Of a DNA stretch of 64,000 bases, positions 18,408 through 26,702 are shown piece after piece. Below the pieces are notes generated by a model. That model made no database searches, was not told the DNA's origin, and was given only the letters and a program-made list of their open reading frames with translations. The translations under genes were made by a program, and so were the position numbers. The stretch's first letter is position 1. Each line of letters opens with the position of its first letter. The stretch covers positions 3,564,409 through 3,628,408 of the forward strand of contig OZ240685.1 in NCBI GenBank assembly GCA_965199135.1. Reading direction: 5' to 3'. This DNA is from EB88 sp965199135 (lineage in GTDB: Bacteria; Acidobacteriota; Terriglobia; Terriglobales; Acidobacteriaceae).

Positions 18408-18438
18408 ACAGGCTGCGCTTACCGGCGCAGCCTGTTTT
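18408..18438 (+). terminator. Intrinsic terminator of the glycine-rich gene, overlapping the murG 3' end
   Basis: An 11-bp perfect stem (ACAGGCTGCGC, 18408-18418, with its complement at 18425-18435) around a six-base loop, followed by TTTT on the plus strand. It starts 20 bases after the plus-strand stop. The loop and right arm overlap the last codons of convergent murG. Confidence 0.85.
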
Positions 18439-19522
18439 CGTTCGTAGCCAACTCCCGGATCCGACGTGCAATCCCGTCGCGCGCATCTTGCCGGGCGAGC
18501 GTTCGAGCCCTTTGGCCCATCTCCTCGAGTTCCCGGGGGCTTCGGAGCAAGCCTGTGAGCGTCGCCAGGAGCTGCTCCGGGGTGAGTTCCGACTCGATCA
18601 GCACGGCCGCGGCACCGGCTGCTGCGAGCACCTCGGCATTCCGTCGCTGGTGATCGTCGGCCGCCAACGGAAATGGAACCAGCAGGGATGGCTTCGCTGC
18701 TGCGCAGAGCTCAGCCACGGTGCTTGCTCCGGATCGCGCCAGCACCAGGTCGGCCCCCGCAAACTGCAGGGGCATGTCATCCAGAAAGGCGGCGACACGC
18801 CAGCGCGCTGGGTCGGCGCCGGTAGCCAGGAACGCTGCCTCGGTCTCCGTCGCGGCCCGGGCCCCGGCCTGGTGCAGGATCGTCAGCCCTGGCACAGCCT
18901 CGAGCAGGGAGGCAAGAATTCGTGGCACCGCCTGGTTCAGTGCCCGTGCCCCCTGGCTGCCGCCAAAGACCAGCAGGTGCGGCGACGCTCCCGGCTTGCG
19001 CGCAGGCAGGTGAAAGAAGACGTCCCGCACCGGGATTCCTGTCACCTCGGCATTGCGGAAGAAGCGGGCAGCCGGGGCGAAGTTGACCGCTGCCGCCGAG
19101 ACCCAGCGGCCCACGATGCGATTCGCAAGCCCCGGCGCTGCGTTCGGCTCAAAAGCCAGTGTGGGAACTCCGCCGAGCACAGCGGCTGCCATTGCTGGCC
19201 CGGATGCATAGCCACCAACGCCCACGACGACATCCGGCTTGAAGGTTTGCAGCAGCGTCCGTGCCTTCAACACTGCTCGCGGCAAGTCGGCGAGGGTCCG
19301 CAGCCGGGTCGAGAGGCTGACATTTTTCAGTTGGCCTACCTCGATCAGTTCCAGCGAGTAGCCGGCCTGGGGAACAAGCCGGGACTCAAGGCCACGCGGC
19401 GTTCCCAGGAAGAGCAGCTCCGCTCCACCCGGCCCATCCCGAAGCGCGTCGGCGATGGCCAGGGCCGGGATGATGTGTCCACCGGTACCACCTCCGGCAA
19501 TCAGGACCCGAATGGAACTCAA
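18419..19522 (-). CDS. murG: UDP-GlcNAc:lipid I N-acetylglucosaminyltransferase MurG
   Basis: Converts lipid I to lipid II at the inner face of the membrane. It has 367 residues of GT-B fold. The N-terminal G-loop GGGTGGHIIPALAIA (about 10-24), GVGGYASGPAM, and the C-terminal LLVFGGSQGARALN and VLARSGASTVAELCAAAKPS are diagnostic. The ATG overlaps the ftsW stop as ATGA. The stop TAA at 18421-18419 lies inside the neighbouring terminator hairpin. Confidence 0.97.
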   Translation of the reverse strand: MSSIRVLIAGGGTGGHIIPALAIADALRDGPGGAELLFLGTPRGLESRLVPQAGYSLELIEVGQLKNVSLSTRLRTLADLPRAVLKARTLLQTFKPDVVVGVGGYASGPAMAAAVLGGVPTLAFEPNAAPGLANRIVGRWVSAAAVNFAPAARFFRNAEVTGIPVRDVFFHLPARKPGASPHLLVFGGSQGARALNQAVPRILASLLEAVPGLTILHQAGARAATETEAAFLATGADPARWRVAAFLDDMPLQFAGADLVLARSGASTVAELCAAAKPSLLVPFPLAADDHQRRNAEVLAAAGAAAVLIESELTPEQLLATLTGLLRSPRELEEMGQRARTLARQDARDGIARRIRELATNENRLRR

Positions 19523-20610
19523 TCGATCTCCCGCGTGACGTTCAGGAGCACGCCGACTGACGCCAGCGTGATGAACAAGGACGTACCCCCATAGGAGACA
19601 AACGGCAGCGTGATGCCCTTGGTCGGCAGGAGCGCGATCACGACACTGATGTTGAAGAAGGCCTGGATGATCACGGTCGAGGTGATGCCGAAGGCGAGGA
19701 AGCGCGCAAACGGGTCGGTCGAGAGGATTGCCGCCCGAATCCCGCGGTACCCGAAGCCCACGAACAGGAGCAGGATGGCGATGGCGCCGATCAGGCCGAG
19801 CTCCTCGGCGATGTTGGCAAAGATGTAGTCGGTGTGAGGCTCGGGCAGGTAGAAGAGTTTCTGCCGCCCCTCGAAGAAACCCACGCCGTGGAAGCCGCCA
19901 GTGCCAACTGCGATCAGCGACTGGATGATGTGAAAGCCCTTGCCCAGTGGATCAGCCTCCGGGTTCAGGAAGGCAAAGATACGGTCGCGCCGAAACTTGA
20001 CCCGAAAGAGCAGGAAGTATAGCGGGATGATCGAGGCCAGAAGCGCATAGCCGAGGTACTTGAAGTTCATCCCAGCCAGGTAGAGCAAGAGCGCGGTGAC
20101 CGCGGCACAGACCATCGCGGTGCCGAGATCGGGCTCCTTGACGATCAGCAGGATGAAGAGCAGGCTTGGCACGGCTGCGGGCAGGATCGTCTCGCGTAGT
20201 TCCTCGATGCGGCTCATGCGGTCCTGCAGCCACCAGGCCAGGAAAAGCACCAGCGCGGGCTTGGCCAGCTCGGATGGCTGAAACTGCATGGGACCGACCT
20301 TGATCCAGCGGTGCGCCCCATGGGAGTCATGGCCGAAAAACGCACCCACCAGCAGGATGATCGTGATCGCCACAGCGGGAAACACCACTGAGGGGTTGTT
20401 GAGTTTCCGGTAGTCCAGGTGCATCAGCGTCCACATCGCGAGCAGGCCGGCGGCCGCCCAGATCGCCTGGCGCAGCACGAAGCTGTACGGCGAACCATAG
20501 CGCGCACTCGCCATCACGGCCGACGCGCTGAAGATCATCAGGAGCCCTGAGACGACCAGCGCCAGGGTGATGCAGAAGATCCACTTGTCGACGCCGACGC
20601 GCTTGGCCAT
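19519..20610 (-). CDS. ftsW: Lipid II polymerase FtsW (SEDS family)
   Basis: A 363-residue SEDS glycosyltransferase of the divisome, polymerising lipid II with a partner class B PBP (here probably the FtsI at 26703). About ten spans are visible. Family blocks include FSASAVMA, HRWIKVGPMQFQPSELAKPA, KEPDLGTAMV, RRDRIFAFLNPEADPLG, EPHTDYIFANIAEELG and the C-terminal PFVSYGGTSLF. It starts three bases after the murD stop. Confidence 0.96.
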   Translation of the reverse strand: MAKRVGVDKWIFCITLALVVSGLLMIFSASAVMASARYGSPYSFVLRQAIWAAAGLLAMWTLMHLDYRKLNNPSVVFPAVAITIILLVGAFFGHDSHGAHRWIKVGPMQFQPSELAKPALVLFLAWWLQDRMSRIEELRETILPAAVPSLLFILLIVKEPDLGTAMVCAAVTALLLYLAGMNFKYLGYALLASIIPLYFLLFRVKFRRDRIFAFLNPEADPLGKGFHIIQSLIAVGTGGFHGVGFFEGRQKLFYLPEPHTDYIFANIAEELGLIGAIAILLLFVGFGYRGIRAAILSTDPFARFLAFGITSTVIIQAFFNISVVIALLPTKGITLPFVSYGGTSLFITLASVGVLLNVTREID

Positions 20611-20613
20611 GGG

Positions 20614-21993
20614 TTAGGCGTTCTGTCCGACGGTCTGCTGTTCGCGCGCATGCACCAGCTGCTTGAACACCTCGCCGCGCTGCTCGTAATCGCGGAACTG
20701 GTCGAACGAGGAGCAGGCGGGTGCCAGCAGGATCGTATCGCCTGGTGCAGCGGCCTCGGCTGCCTGCTCAACCGCGGCTTCAAGCGTCCTCGCAAAGTGG
20801 ATCGGAACCGCGCCTCGCAGGTGCGACTCGATCTTGTCGGCGGCTGCGCCGATCGTATACACCGCGCGCACGCGTTCGGAAAGCAGGGGCCGCAACGTGC
20901 GGTAGTCCGAGTCCTTGTCCTTGCCGCCGAGGATCAGGTGAATGCCATGATCAAACGACGCAATCGCCTTTGCTGCTGCGTCGACGTTGGTCGCCTTGGA
21001 ATCGTTGTAGTAGGCGACACCGCGCACCGAGGCGACGAACTCGAGCCGATGCTCGACCGCTTCAAACCGCGCGACCGCGCCGTGGATTACCTCGGGGGAA
21101 ACACCTGCGAGCCGCGTCGCCACGACTGCTGCCAGTACGTTCTCGAGATTGTGCGCGCCCTTGAGCGGGATCGCGGAAACAGGCAGTATCGGCTCGGCCG
21201 CAGACTGCTCCGAGGCACGAAACAGGATCACTCCCCCATGCACAAAGGCACCCTGCCGCACCACGCGCGTCCGGCTGAACCAGAACACCTGCGAGGCGGT
21301 CCGCGCAGCCGCGCGATGTACCACATCATCATCTGCGTTGAGCACCAGGTAGTCGGACGCATTCTGGTTCTTGAAGATCCGCTCCTTGGCCTCGCGATAG
21401 TTTTCAAAGGAGCCGTGACGGTCGAGGTGGTCCGGAGTGATATTCAGGAGAACCGCGATGTTCGGACGAAAGGTATCGATCGTCTCCAGCTGAAAGGACG
21501 AGACTTCGAGCACATTCCAGCCGTCGTCGACCGACTGCTCGGTCAGCGCGACCACGGGGATCCCGATGTTGCCACCCACCAGCGTCGGCGCACCGGAGGC
21601 CTTCAGAATCGCCCCGCACAGGGTTGTCGTCGTGGTCTTGCCGTTCGATCCGGTGATCGCAAGCGTTCTGCCCTGGAGGAAGCGCGAAGCCAGCTCCACC
21701 TCGCCGAGGATCGTCTGCCCAAAGCTGCGCACCTGCTTCAGCTCCGGTGTATCCGTCGGCACACCAGGGCTGACGACAAGGAAATCCTGGCGGCGAAAGG
21801 TCAACAGGCCATGACCGCCCGCCTCGACCGCGATTCCCTCTTCGAGCAGCATCGGAATCTCGTTTTCGAGAGCCTTGGCGCTGCGCACATCGGAGACCGT
21901 CACCTGTGCGCCATGCCGGCGCAGAAACAATGCCGCAGCCAGCCCCGAGCGCCCCAGCCCTACCACCAGCACACGTTTTCCCTTCAATTCCAT
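20614..21993 (-). CDS. murD: UDP-N-acetylmuramoyl-L-alanine--D-glutamate ligase MurD
   Basis: Adds D-Glu to UDP-MurNAc-L-Ala. The start MELKGKRVLVVGLGRSG (21993) has AGAAGGA about eight bases upstream; an ATG six codons earlier lacks a usable site. The protein has 459 residues. P-loop GSNGKTTTTTL, LEVSSFQLETI, LNITPDHLDRHG and the C-terminal YNDSKATNVDAAAKAI with HLILGGKDKDSDY are MurD-specific. Confidence 0.96.
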   Translation of the reverse strand: MELKGKRVLVVGLGRSGLAAALFLRRHGAQVTVSDVRSAKALENEIPMLLEEGIAVEAGGHGLLTFRRQDFLVVSPGVPTDTPELKQVRSFGQTILGEVELASRFLQGRTLAITGSNGKTTTTTLCGAILKASGAPTLVGGNIGIPVVALTEQSVDDGWNVLEVSSFQLETIDTFRPNIAVLLNITPDHLDRHGSFENYREAKERIFKNQNASDYLVLNADDDVVHRAAARTASQVFWFSRTRVVRQGAFVHGGVILFRASEQSAAEPILPVSAIPLKGAHNLENVLAAVVATRLAGVSPEVIHGAVARFEAVEHRLEFVASVRGVAYYNDSKATNVDAAAKAIASFDHGIHLILGGKDKDSDYRTLRPLLSERVRAVYTIGAAADKIESHLRGAVPIHFARTLEAAVEQAAEAAAPGDTILLAPACSSFDQFRDYEQRGEVFKQLVHAREQQTVGQNA

Positions 21994-22018
21994 AGACAGC
22001 TTCCTTCTCATCCTGCGG

Positions 22019-22255
22019 CTAGTGTGTCTCGGGCGTCTCTTGGTACCGCCGCTGCAGGTCTCTGTATTTTTGCCGGAGCCGAGCGAAATCTATCCTGAGG
22101 CTCCGGCGGTCTTCGGACAGATTGATCGCCGGGAGAAGCCGCGTTCCCATCTCCGGAAGCGCCTTCTTCCAGCCCCGCGGCGCCTCGTCCATCCGCTTCA
22201 AATCGGGAGCGACCAGCTCCTGGATGACCTGCCGTGTATCCGCCGTGACGCCCAT
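22019..22255 (-). CDS. Small charged helical protein, function unknown
   Basis: A 78-residue frame starting MGVTADTRQVIQELVAP with GAGG six bases upstream, in the same orientation as the wall genes and ending 25 bases before murD. The C-terminal part (DFARLRQKYRDLQRRYQE) is a likely coiled coil. No dcw gene corresponds to it. The opening block resembles small coiled-coil proteins that I think occur in acidobacteria, but this is not a family call. It may be an intact small gene or a decayed insertion. Confidence 0.45.
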   Translation of the reverse strand: MGVTADTRQVIQELVAPDLKRMDEAPRGWKKALPEMGTRLLPAINLSEDRRSLRIDFARLRQKYRDLQRRYQETPETH

Positions 22256-22322
22256 CGCCCGCCTCGAGTGCTCTCGCGTGATGCTGTGATTCTCCCACGC
22301 TCTTCGGTCAGTAGAACACCGG

Positions 22323-22366
22323 CCACTTCGTAGCGCGTACTCGGCCACTTCGTGGCGGGTACTCGT
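22323..22366. repeat. Two tandem 22-base units between mraY and the small orf
   Basis: GGCCACTTCGTAGCGCGTAC plus TC at 22323-22344 is repeated at 22345-22366 with two substitutions (20 of 22 identical). It lies in the only sizeable non-coding gap of the minus-strand wall cluster (22256-22466). The rest of that gap is a very GC-rich, partly self-complementary stretch around 22403-22455. Confidence 0.8.
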
Positions 22367-22466
22367 GGTGCTTCCGCAGGCCCCGAGCAGCGCGAGCCCC
22401 CGGCAGCCGGCGGTGCGAGCGACATGCCGGGGCGCCGCGCACCGGCCGGCCGCCGCGTAGGCGGTC

Positions 22467-23600
22467 TCAACGCAACTTCAACGTAGTCAATGCGAACAAC
22501 GCAAACACCAGCGCCCCGATCCAGAAGCGCGCAATCACCTTGGACTCCGACCAGCCCATCAGCTCGAAGTGGTGGTGCAAGGGGGCCATCTTGAAAATGC
22601 GTTTCTTGCGCAGTTTGTACGAGCCGACCTGCAGGATCACCGAGACGGCCTCGAGCACGAAGATGCCGCCGATAAAGGGCAGGAGTAGCTCCTGCTTGAT
22701 CGCCACGGCCACCGTGCCAATCGCTCCACCCAGGGCAAGCGAGCCGACGTCGCCCATGAAGACCTCGGCCGGGTGCGCGTTGTACCAGAGGAAGCCGATA
22801 CTCGCGCCAACCATGGCGCCGCAGAAGATGGTGAGCTCGCTGACCAGCGGCATGCGTTGGAGTTCAAGGTAGTCGGCGAAGACAACGTGACCGCTGACAT
22901 AGGTGAGCACGGTGAGCGCCGCGGCCGCAATGATGGTGCAGCCAATGGCAAGACCGTCAAGACCGTCTGTGAGGTTCACCGCATTGCTCGAGAACACGAT
23001 GACCAGCACGGTGAAGATGATGAACGGCAGAAAGGCCAGGAGATGCAGGTGTGGCACGCCGGCGAGCGCGGGGATGCTGAGCGCCGGGTGGAAGCGTTTG
23101 AGGAAAGGAACCACCAGCTGCGTGGAGTAGCTCCCTTGCGTCTGCATCGACACGAGCGCCACCGCGACTCCGGTGGACACCAGGATCTGGTAGCCCATCT
23201 TGGCGCGGGCGGTGAGCCCGAGATTGCGCCGGTGCACCACCTTGATGTAGTCGTCGGCGAAACCAATGGCGCCGAAGCCGAAGGTCGACAGCATCACGAG
23301 CCAGATAAACGGGTTCGAGAGGTCGGCCCAGAGCAGCGTCGGCAACAGGATCGCAATGGCGATCAGAACGCCGCCCATGGTGGGGGTGCCGGCTTTTTTC
23401 TGGTGCGCCTCGGGGCCGTCTTCCCGGATGTACTGGCCAATCTGGAACTCGCGCAGCTTGTCGATCACATACGGACCGATGAAGAGCGCAATCAGCAGCG
23501 CCGTGAGCGAGGCAAACGCGGTCCGAAACGTCAGGTACCGGAAGACCCGAAAGGGCGAGACATACGGAAAGAGCTTTTGGTAAAGCAGCCAGTAAAGCAA
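22467..23600 (-). CDS. mraY: Phospho-N-acetylmuramoyl-pentapeptide transferase MraY
   Basis: Transfers phospho-MurNAc-pentapeptide to undecaprenyl phosphate, making lipid I. It has 377 residues and about ten spans. Conserved cytoplasmic motifs are KKAGTPTMGG, GFADDYIKV (the Asp-Asp pair), SSNAVNLTDGLDGLA, FMGDVGSLALGG and MAPLHHHFELMGW. Translation probably begins at a TTG (23600), since GGAGG lies four bases upstream and the reading from it gives the usual N-terminus (LYWLLYQKLFPYVSPFRVFR). Confidence 0.97.
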   Translation of the reverse strand: MLYWLLYQKLFPYVSPFRVFRYLTFRTAFASLTALLIALFIGPYVIDKLREFQIGQYIREDGPEAHQKKAGTPTMGGVLIAIAILLPTLLWADLSNPFIWLVMLSTFGFGAIGFADDYIKVVHRRNLGLTARAKMGYQILVSTGVAVALVSMQTQGSYSTQLVVPFLKRFHPALSIPALAGVPHLHLLAFLPFIIFTVLVIVFSSNAVNLTDGLDGLAIGCTIIAAAALTVLTYVSGHVVFADYLELQRMPLVSELTIFCGAMVGASIGFLWYNAHPAEVFMGDVGSLALGGAIGTVAVAIKQELLLPFIGGIFVLEAVSVILQVGSYKLRKKRIFKMAPLHHHFELMGWSESKVIARFWIGALVFALFALTTLKLR

Positions 23601-23725
23601 CGTGCCTCCAAGCGGGTCTGTATCGCGTTCTGTAGCGAGGCTTGTGCAGACGGGCGCGGGTTTATCTTACAGTCGCTCCTCGCCCGAAACGATGTGCAAG
23701 ACCGACGCGCATGACCGACGCGCCG

Positions 23726-25111
23726 TTACCGTGCTGGTTCCTGCGCCGCAAACACGGCAAGGGCGCGCTCCAGGCGGACGCCACGCGACCCTTTCAACAA
23801 CACGGCATCCCCGGCGCGCAACTCGCGCGCAAGCCATGCACCGGCTTCTTCAGCACTTGTGAGGAAGAGCGAGGGAACCTGCTGCATCGCGGCTGCCTCT
23901 GCGAGCGCGAGTGCCGCACCCTGCACGCCGATCACCCAGTCCATTCCGGCGGCTGCAGCTTCCGCGCCACACCGTGCGTGGAGCACGCCTGTCTCGGGGC
24001 CAAGCTCGAGCATCTCGCCCGCGACCAGGATGTGCCGCTCGGCCGGCACCTGCATCAGCGTGTGGATCATCGCGGAAAGCGCAGCGGGGTTGGAGTTGTA
24101 GCAGTCATTGATGATCGTCGCATCGCGGAGGTGGAGCAGTTCGCCACGCCTGTCGCCCGGGGCGAGCGTGGCCAGCGCTGCTGCGCCTTGCGCGAGAGAG
24201 ATGCCCGCCTCAAGACCCACCGCAAGCGCGAGCAACGCATTCGTCGCGTTGTGCGCGCCCATGAACTGCAGATGGACGCCTGCTGATGCGCCACGTGCCT
24301 CGACAGACATCGACATTCCGCTTGTGCCCTGCTCCCGGATCTCTGTCGCCTGTATGTCAGCGCCCGCACTTCGACCGGCGAGCACGCTGCGCGCCGTTGT
24401 GGCCTTCGCAAACTGTGCCACCCGCGGATCATCGGCATTGAGGAAGGCGATCCCGTCCGGCCGCAGCGCGTCGACGAGCTCCCGCTTGGCGCGTGCAATG
24501 CCCTCGATGCCGTCCGCGAAGTTCTGCGCATGCGCGACGCCGACGTTGGTGACGACGGCCCAGTCCGGGGCGGCCAGCTCGGCAAGCAACGCGATCTCGC
24601 CCGCGTTCGACATGCCCATCTCGATCACCGCATAGCGATGCTCCGGCTCAAGCCGCAGCAGCTGCAACGGAACCCCGAAGTGATTGTTGAGGTTTCCCGC
24701 AGACTTGAGCACGGCGTACCTTGCAGCGAGCACCGACGCGACCATTTCCTTGGTCGTGGTCTTGCCTGCGCTGCCTGTAAGACCGATGAGCGTGCCGTGC
24801 CAGTGCCGACGCACTGCAGCCCCCAGCCTCTGCAGCGCGGCCAGGGGGTCATCCTCGATGAGCAGCAGCGGCGCGCCCACGGGCACCATGCTCTGCTTCG
24901 CGCGCGTGATCACCGCCGCGATCGCGCCCCGCTCGAGTGCGCCTGCGACAAAGGTATGCGCATCGAAGCGCTCGCCTGAGACCGCGAAGAACAGCTCACC
25001 TGCAGTTACAGTTCGCGAATCGATCGAGTAGCCCCTCGCGACGGCATCGCCCTCGGCCCCAACCAGCTCGGCACCCATCCACTCGGCGCATACCTGGACC
25101 GACAGCCTCAT
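23726..25111 (-). CDS. murF: UDP-N-acetylmuramoyl-tripeptide--D-alanyl-D-alanine ligase MurF
   Basis: Adds D-Ala-D-Ala to the UDP-MurNAc-tripeptide. It has 461 residues. SIDSRTVTAGELFFAVSGER, P-loop GLTGSAGKTTTKEMV, EMGMSNAGEIALLAELA, VTNVGVAHAQNF and the C-terminal INDCYNSNPAALSAMI are MurF-specific. The ATG overlaps the murE stop as ATGA. A 125-base gap to mraY contains a GACCGACGCGC direct repeat and no gene. Confidence 0.96.
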   Translation of the reverse strand: MRLSVQVCAEWMGAELVGAEGDAVARGYSIDSRTVTAGELFFAVSGERFDAHTFVAGALERGAIAAVITRAKQSMVPVGAPLLLIEDDPLAALQRLGAAVRRHWHGTLIGLTGSAGKTTTKEMVASVLAARYAVLKSAGNLNNHFGVPLQLLRLEPEHRYAVIEMGMSNAGEIALLAELAAPDWAVVTNVGVAHAQNFADGIEGIARAKRELVDALRPDGIAFLNADDPRVAQFAKATTARSVLAGRSAGADIQATEIREQGTSGMSMSVEARGASAGVHLQFMGAHNATNALLALAVGLEAGISLAQGAAALATLAPGDRRGELLHLRDATIINDCYNSNPAALSAMIHTLMQVPAERHILVAGEMLELGPETGVLHARCGAEAAAAGMDWVIGVQGAALALAEAAAMQQVPSLFLTSAEEAGAWLARELRAGDAVLLKGSRGVRLERALAVFAAQEPAR

Positions 25112-26613
25112 CGTCCGTACCCCAGTTCGCGCAGCGCCTCGGCAGCGACAGCAGCATCGTCAAAAGGCAGCTGCTCAGCACCGATCGTCTGCGTCTTTTC
25201 GTGGCCCTTGCCTGCGATCAACACGATGTCATGCTCGCGGGCCTCGGCGAGCAGGGTGCGGATCGCACGCGCGCGGTCGACCTCGACAAGGTATGGTGCG
25301 CCGGCTTCTTCGAGCCCCGGTAGCACATCACGAAGGATCGCTTCCGGCTCTTCGCTGCGCGGATTGTCACTCGTGAGCATGCAAAGGTCGCTCGCTGCGC
25401 CGGCTGCCTTGCCCATCAGCGGACGCTTGGTTTTGTCACGATCGCCTCCGCAGCCGAAGAGCGTCAACACGCGGCCATGCTGAGGCGCGGCAAACTCGCG
25501 TGCGACCGAGAGCAGGTTACGCAGAGCATCATCGGTGTGCGCGTAGTCGACGACCACGGTAAACGGCTGTCCACGATCCACGGTCTGAAAGCGCCCCGGC
25601 ACGTGCTCGAGCTCGGCCGCGCCTCGCACCACTGCAGCCAGGGGAACTCCGCGAGCGAGCGCCGATGCAGCAGCAGCAAGCATGTTGTAGACATTGACGT
25701 GACCCGTAAGCCGGGAGCGGATCTCTGCCGTTCCAAAAGGTGTCGTCAGATCGAAGCGCATGCCCCCGGCGCGCACCTCGACGGAGTCAGCACGGAACTC
25801 ACCCACACCAATGCCATAGGAGAACAGCTCGGCGCCGGCCTCACGTGCGCGCAGCGCAAGCTCGAGCCCATGATCGTCCTCGACGTTGATCACTGCCACC
25901 CGTGGTGGTGCACCAAGCGTGCCGTCGAAGAGCGCGCGCTTCGCACGGAAGTACTGCTCCATCGTCTGGTGGAAATCCAGGTGATCGCGGGTGAGGTTTG
26001 TAAACACCGCGACGTCGAAGGGCATGCCGTGCACGCGGCCTTGTTCGAGCGCGTGCGAGCTGACCTCCAGCACAGCCTCGCTTGCGCCCAGCACCGCGCC
26101 TTCGGCAAACAGCCGCAGCAGGTCGCGACTCTCCGGCGTTGTATGCGGCGAGGGGCGGACATCACGCGCGACACGGTACTCGATGGTGCCCACCAGCACC
26201 GTCTCCCGGCCGCCCGCGCGGAGCATCGCGTCCAGCAAAAATGCAGTCGTGGTCTTGCCGTTGGTGCCTGTGATTCCTGACAGCGCCAGCTGTTCCTCAG
26301 GATGGTTGTAGAGGTTCGACGCGAGCTTCGCGAGCGCCTTACGTCCATGGGGCACCAGGTACAGCGGCAGTCGCGGATTGCCGTCAACGAGCTTCGCAAA
26401 CGACTCCGCTGCATCTGTAACCACGGCGGTTGCACCCTGCGTGACCGCGGTGGCCACAAAGCGTGAGCCATCGGCTGAGCCGCCACGCATGGCGACAAAA
26501 AGCGCGCCCTTCGTCACTTCGCGCGAGTCGAACTCAATCGCACGCACCTCGGCTGTCTGCGGGCCGGAGCGGCTCAGGATCTCGACACCGGCTAGTACCT
26601 GTTCCAATCGCAT
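25108..26613 (-). CDS. murE: UDP-N-acetylmuramoyl-L-alanyl-D-glutamate--meso-diaminopimelate ligase MurE
   Basis: Adds the third amino acid of the stem peptide. It has 501 residues. EFDSREVTKGALFVAMRGG, P-loop GITGTNGKTTTAFLL, EVSSHALEQGRVHG, FTNLTRDHLDFH and VDYAHTDDALRNLL are typical. The C-terminal TSDNPRSEEPEAIL carries the DNPR motif that marks meso-diaminopimelate specificity, so the wall is predicted to be DAP-type. It is translationally coupled to murF. Confidence 0.96.
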   Translation of the reverse strand: MRLEQVLAGVEILSRSGPQTAEVRAIEFDSREVTKGALFVAMRGGSADGSRFVATAVTQGATAVVTDAAESFAKLVDGNPRLPLYLVPHGRKALAKLASNLYNHPEEQLALSGITGTNGKTTTAFLLDAMLRAGGRETVLVGTIEYRVARDVRPSPHTTPESRDLLRLFAEGAVLGASEAVLEVSSHALEQGRVHGMPFDVAVFTNLTRDHLDFHQTMEQYFRAKRALFDGTLGAPPRVAVINVEDDHGLELALRAREAGAELFSYGIGVGEFRADSVEVRAGGMRFDLTTPFGTAEIRSRLTGHVNVYNMLAAAASALARGVPLAAVVRGAAELEHVPGRFQTVDRGQPFTVVVDYAHTDDALRNLLSVAREFAAPQHGRVLTLFGCGGDRDKTKRPLMGKAAGAASDLCMLTSDNPRSEEPEAILRDVLPGLEEAGAPYLVEVDRARAIRTLLAEAREHDIVLIAGKGHEKTQTIGAEQLPFDDAAVAAEALRELGYGR

Positions 26614-26660
26614 AGGTCTTGATCCTACTTGGTCCTGACTACACCGAAATGGGGAAACGC

Positions 26661-26686
26661 AGACCCTTTGCTGCGCTCAGAAAGAC
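26661..26686. repeat. Short REP-like element between murE and ftsI
   Basis: On the minus strand it reads GTCTTTCTGAGCGCAGCAAA then GGGTCT. A related element (about 20 of 26 bases the same) follows ilvC at 58335-58360. Both are in non-coding gaps. The 'CTGAGCG(C/T)AGC(A/G)AAGG' core is of the kind scattered many times in acidobacterial genomes, as I recall it; no count was possible here. Confidence 0.5.
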
Positions 26687-26702
26687 CCTGTTTGTGGCTC
26701 GC

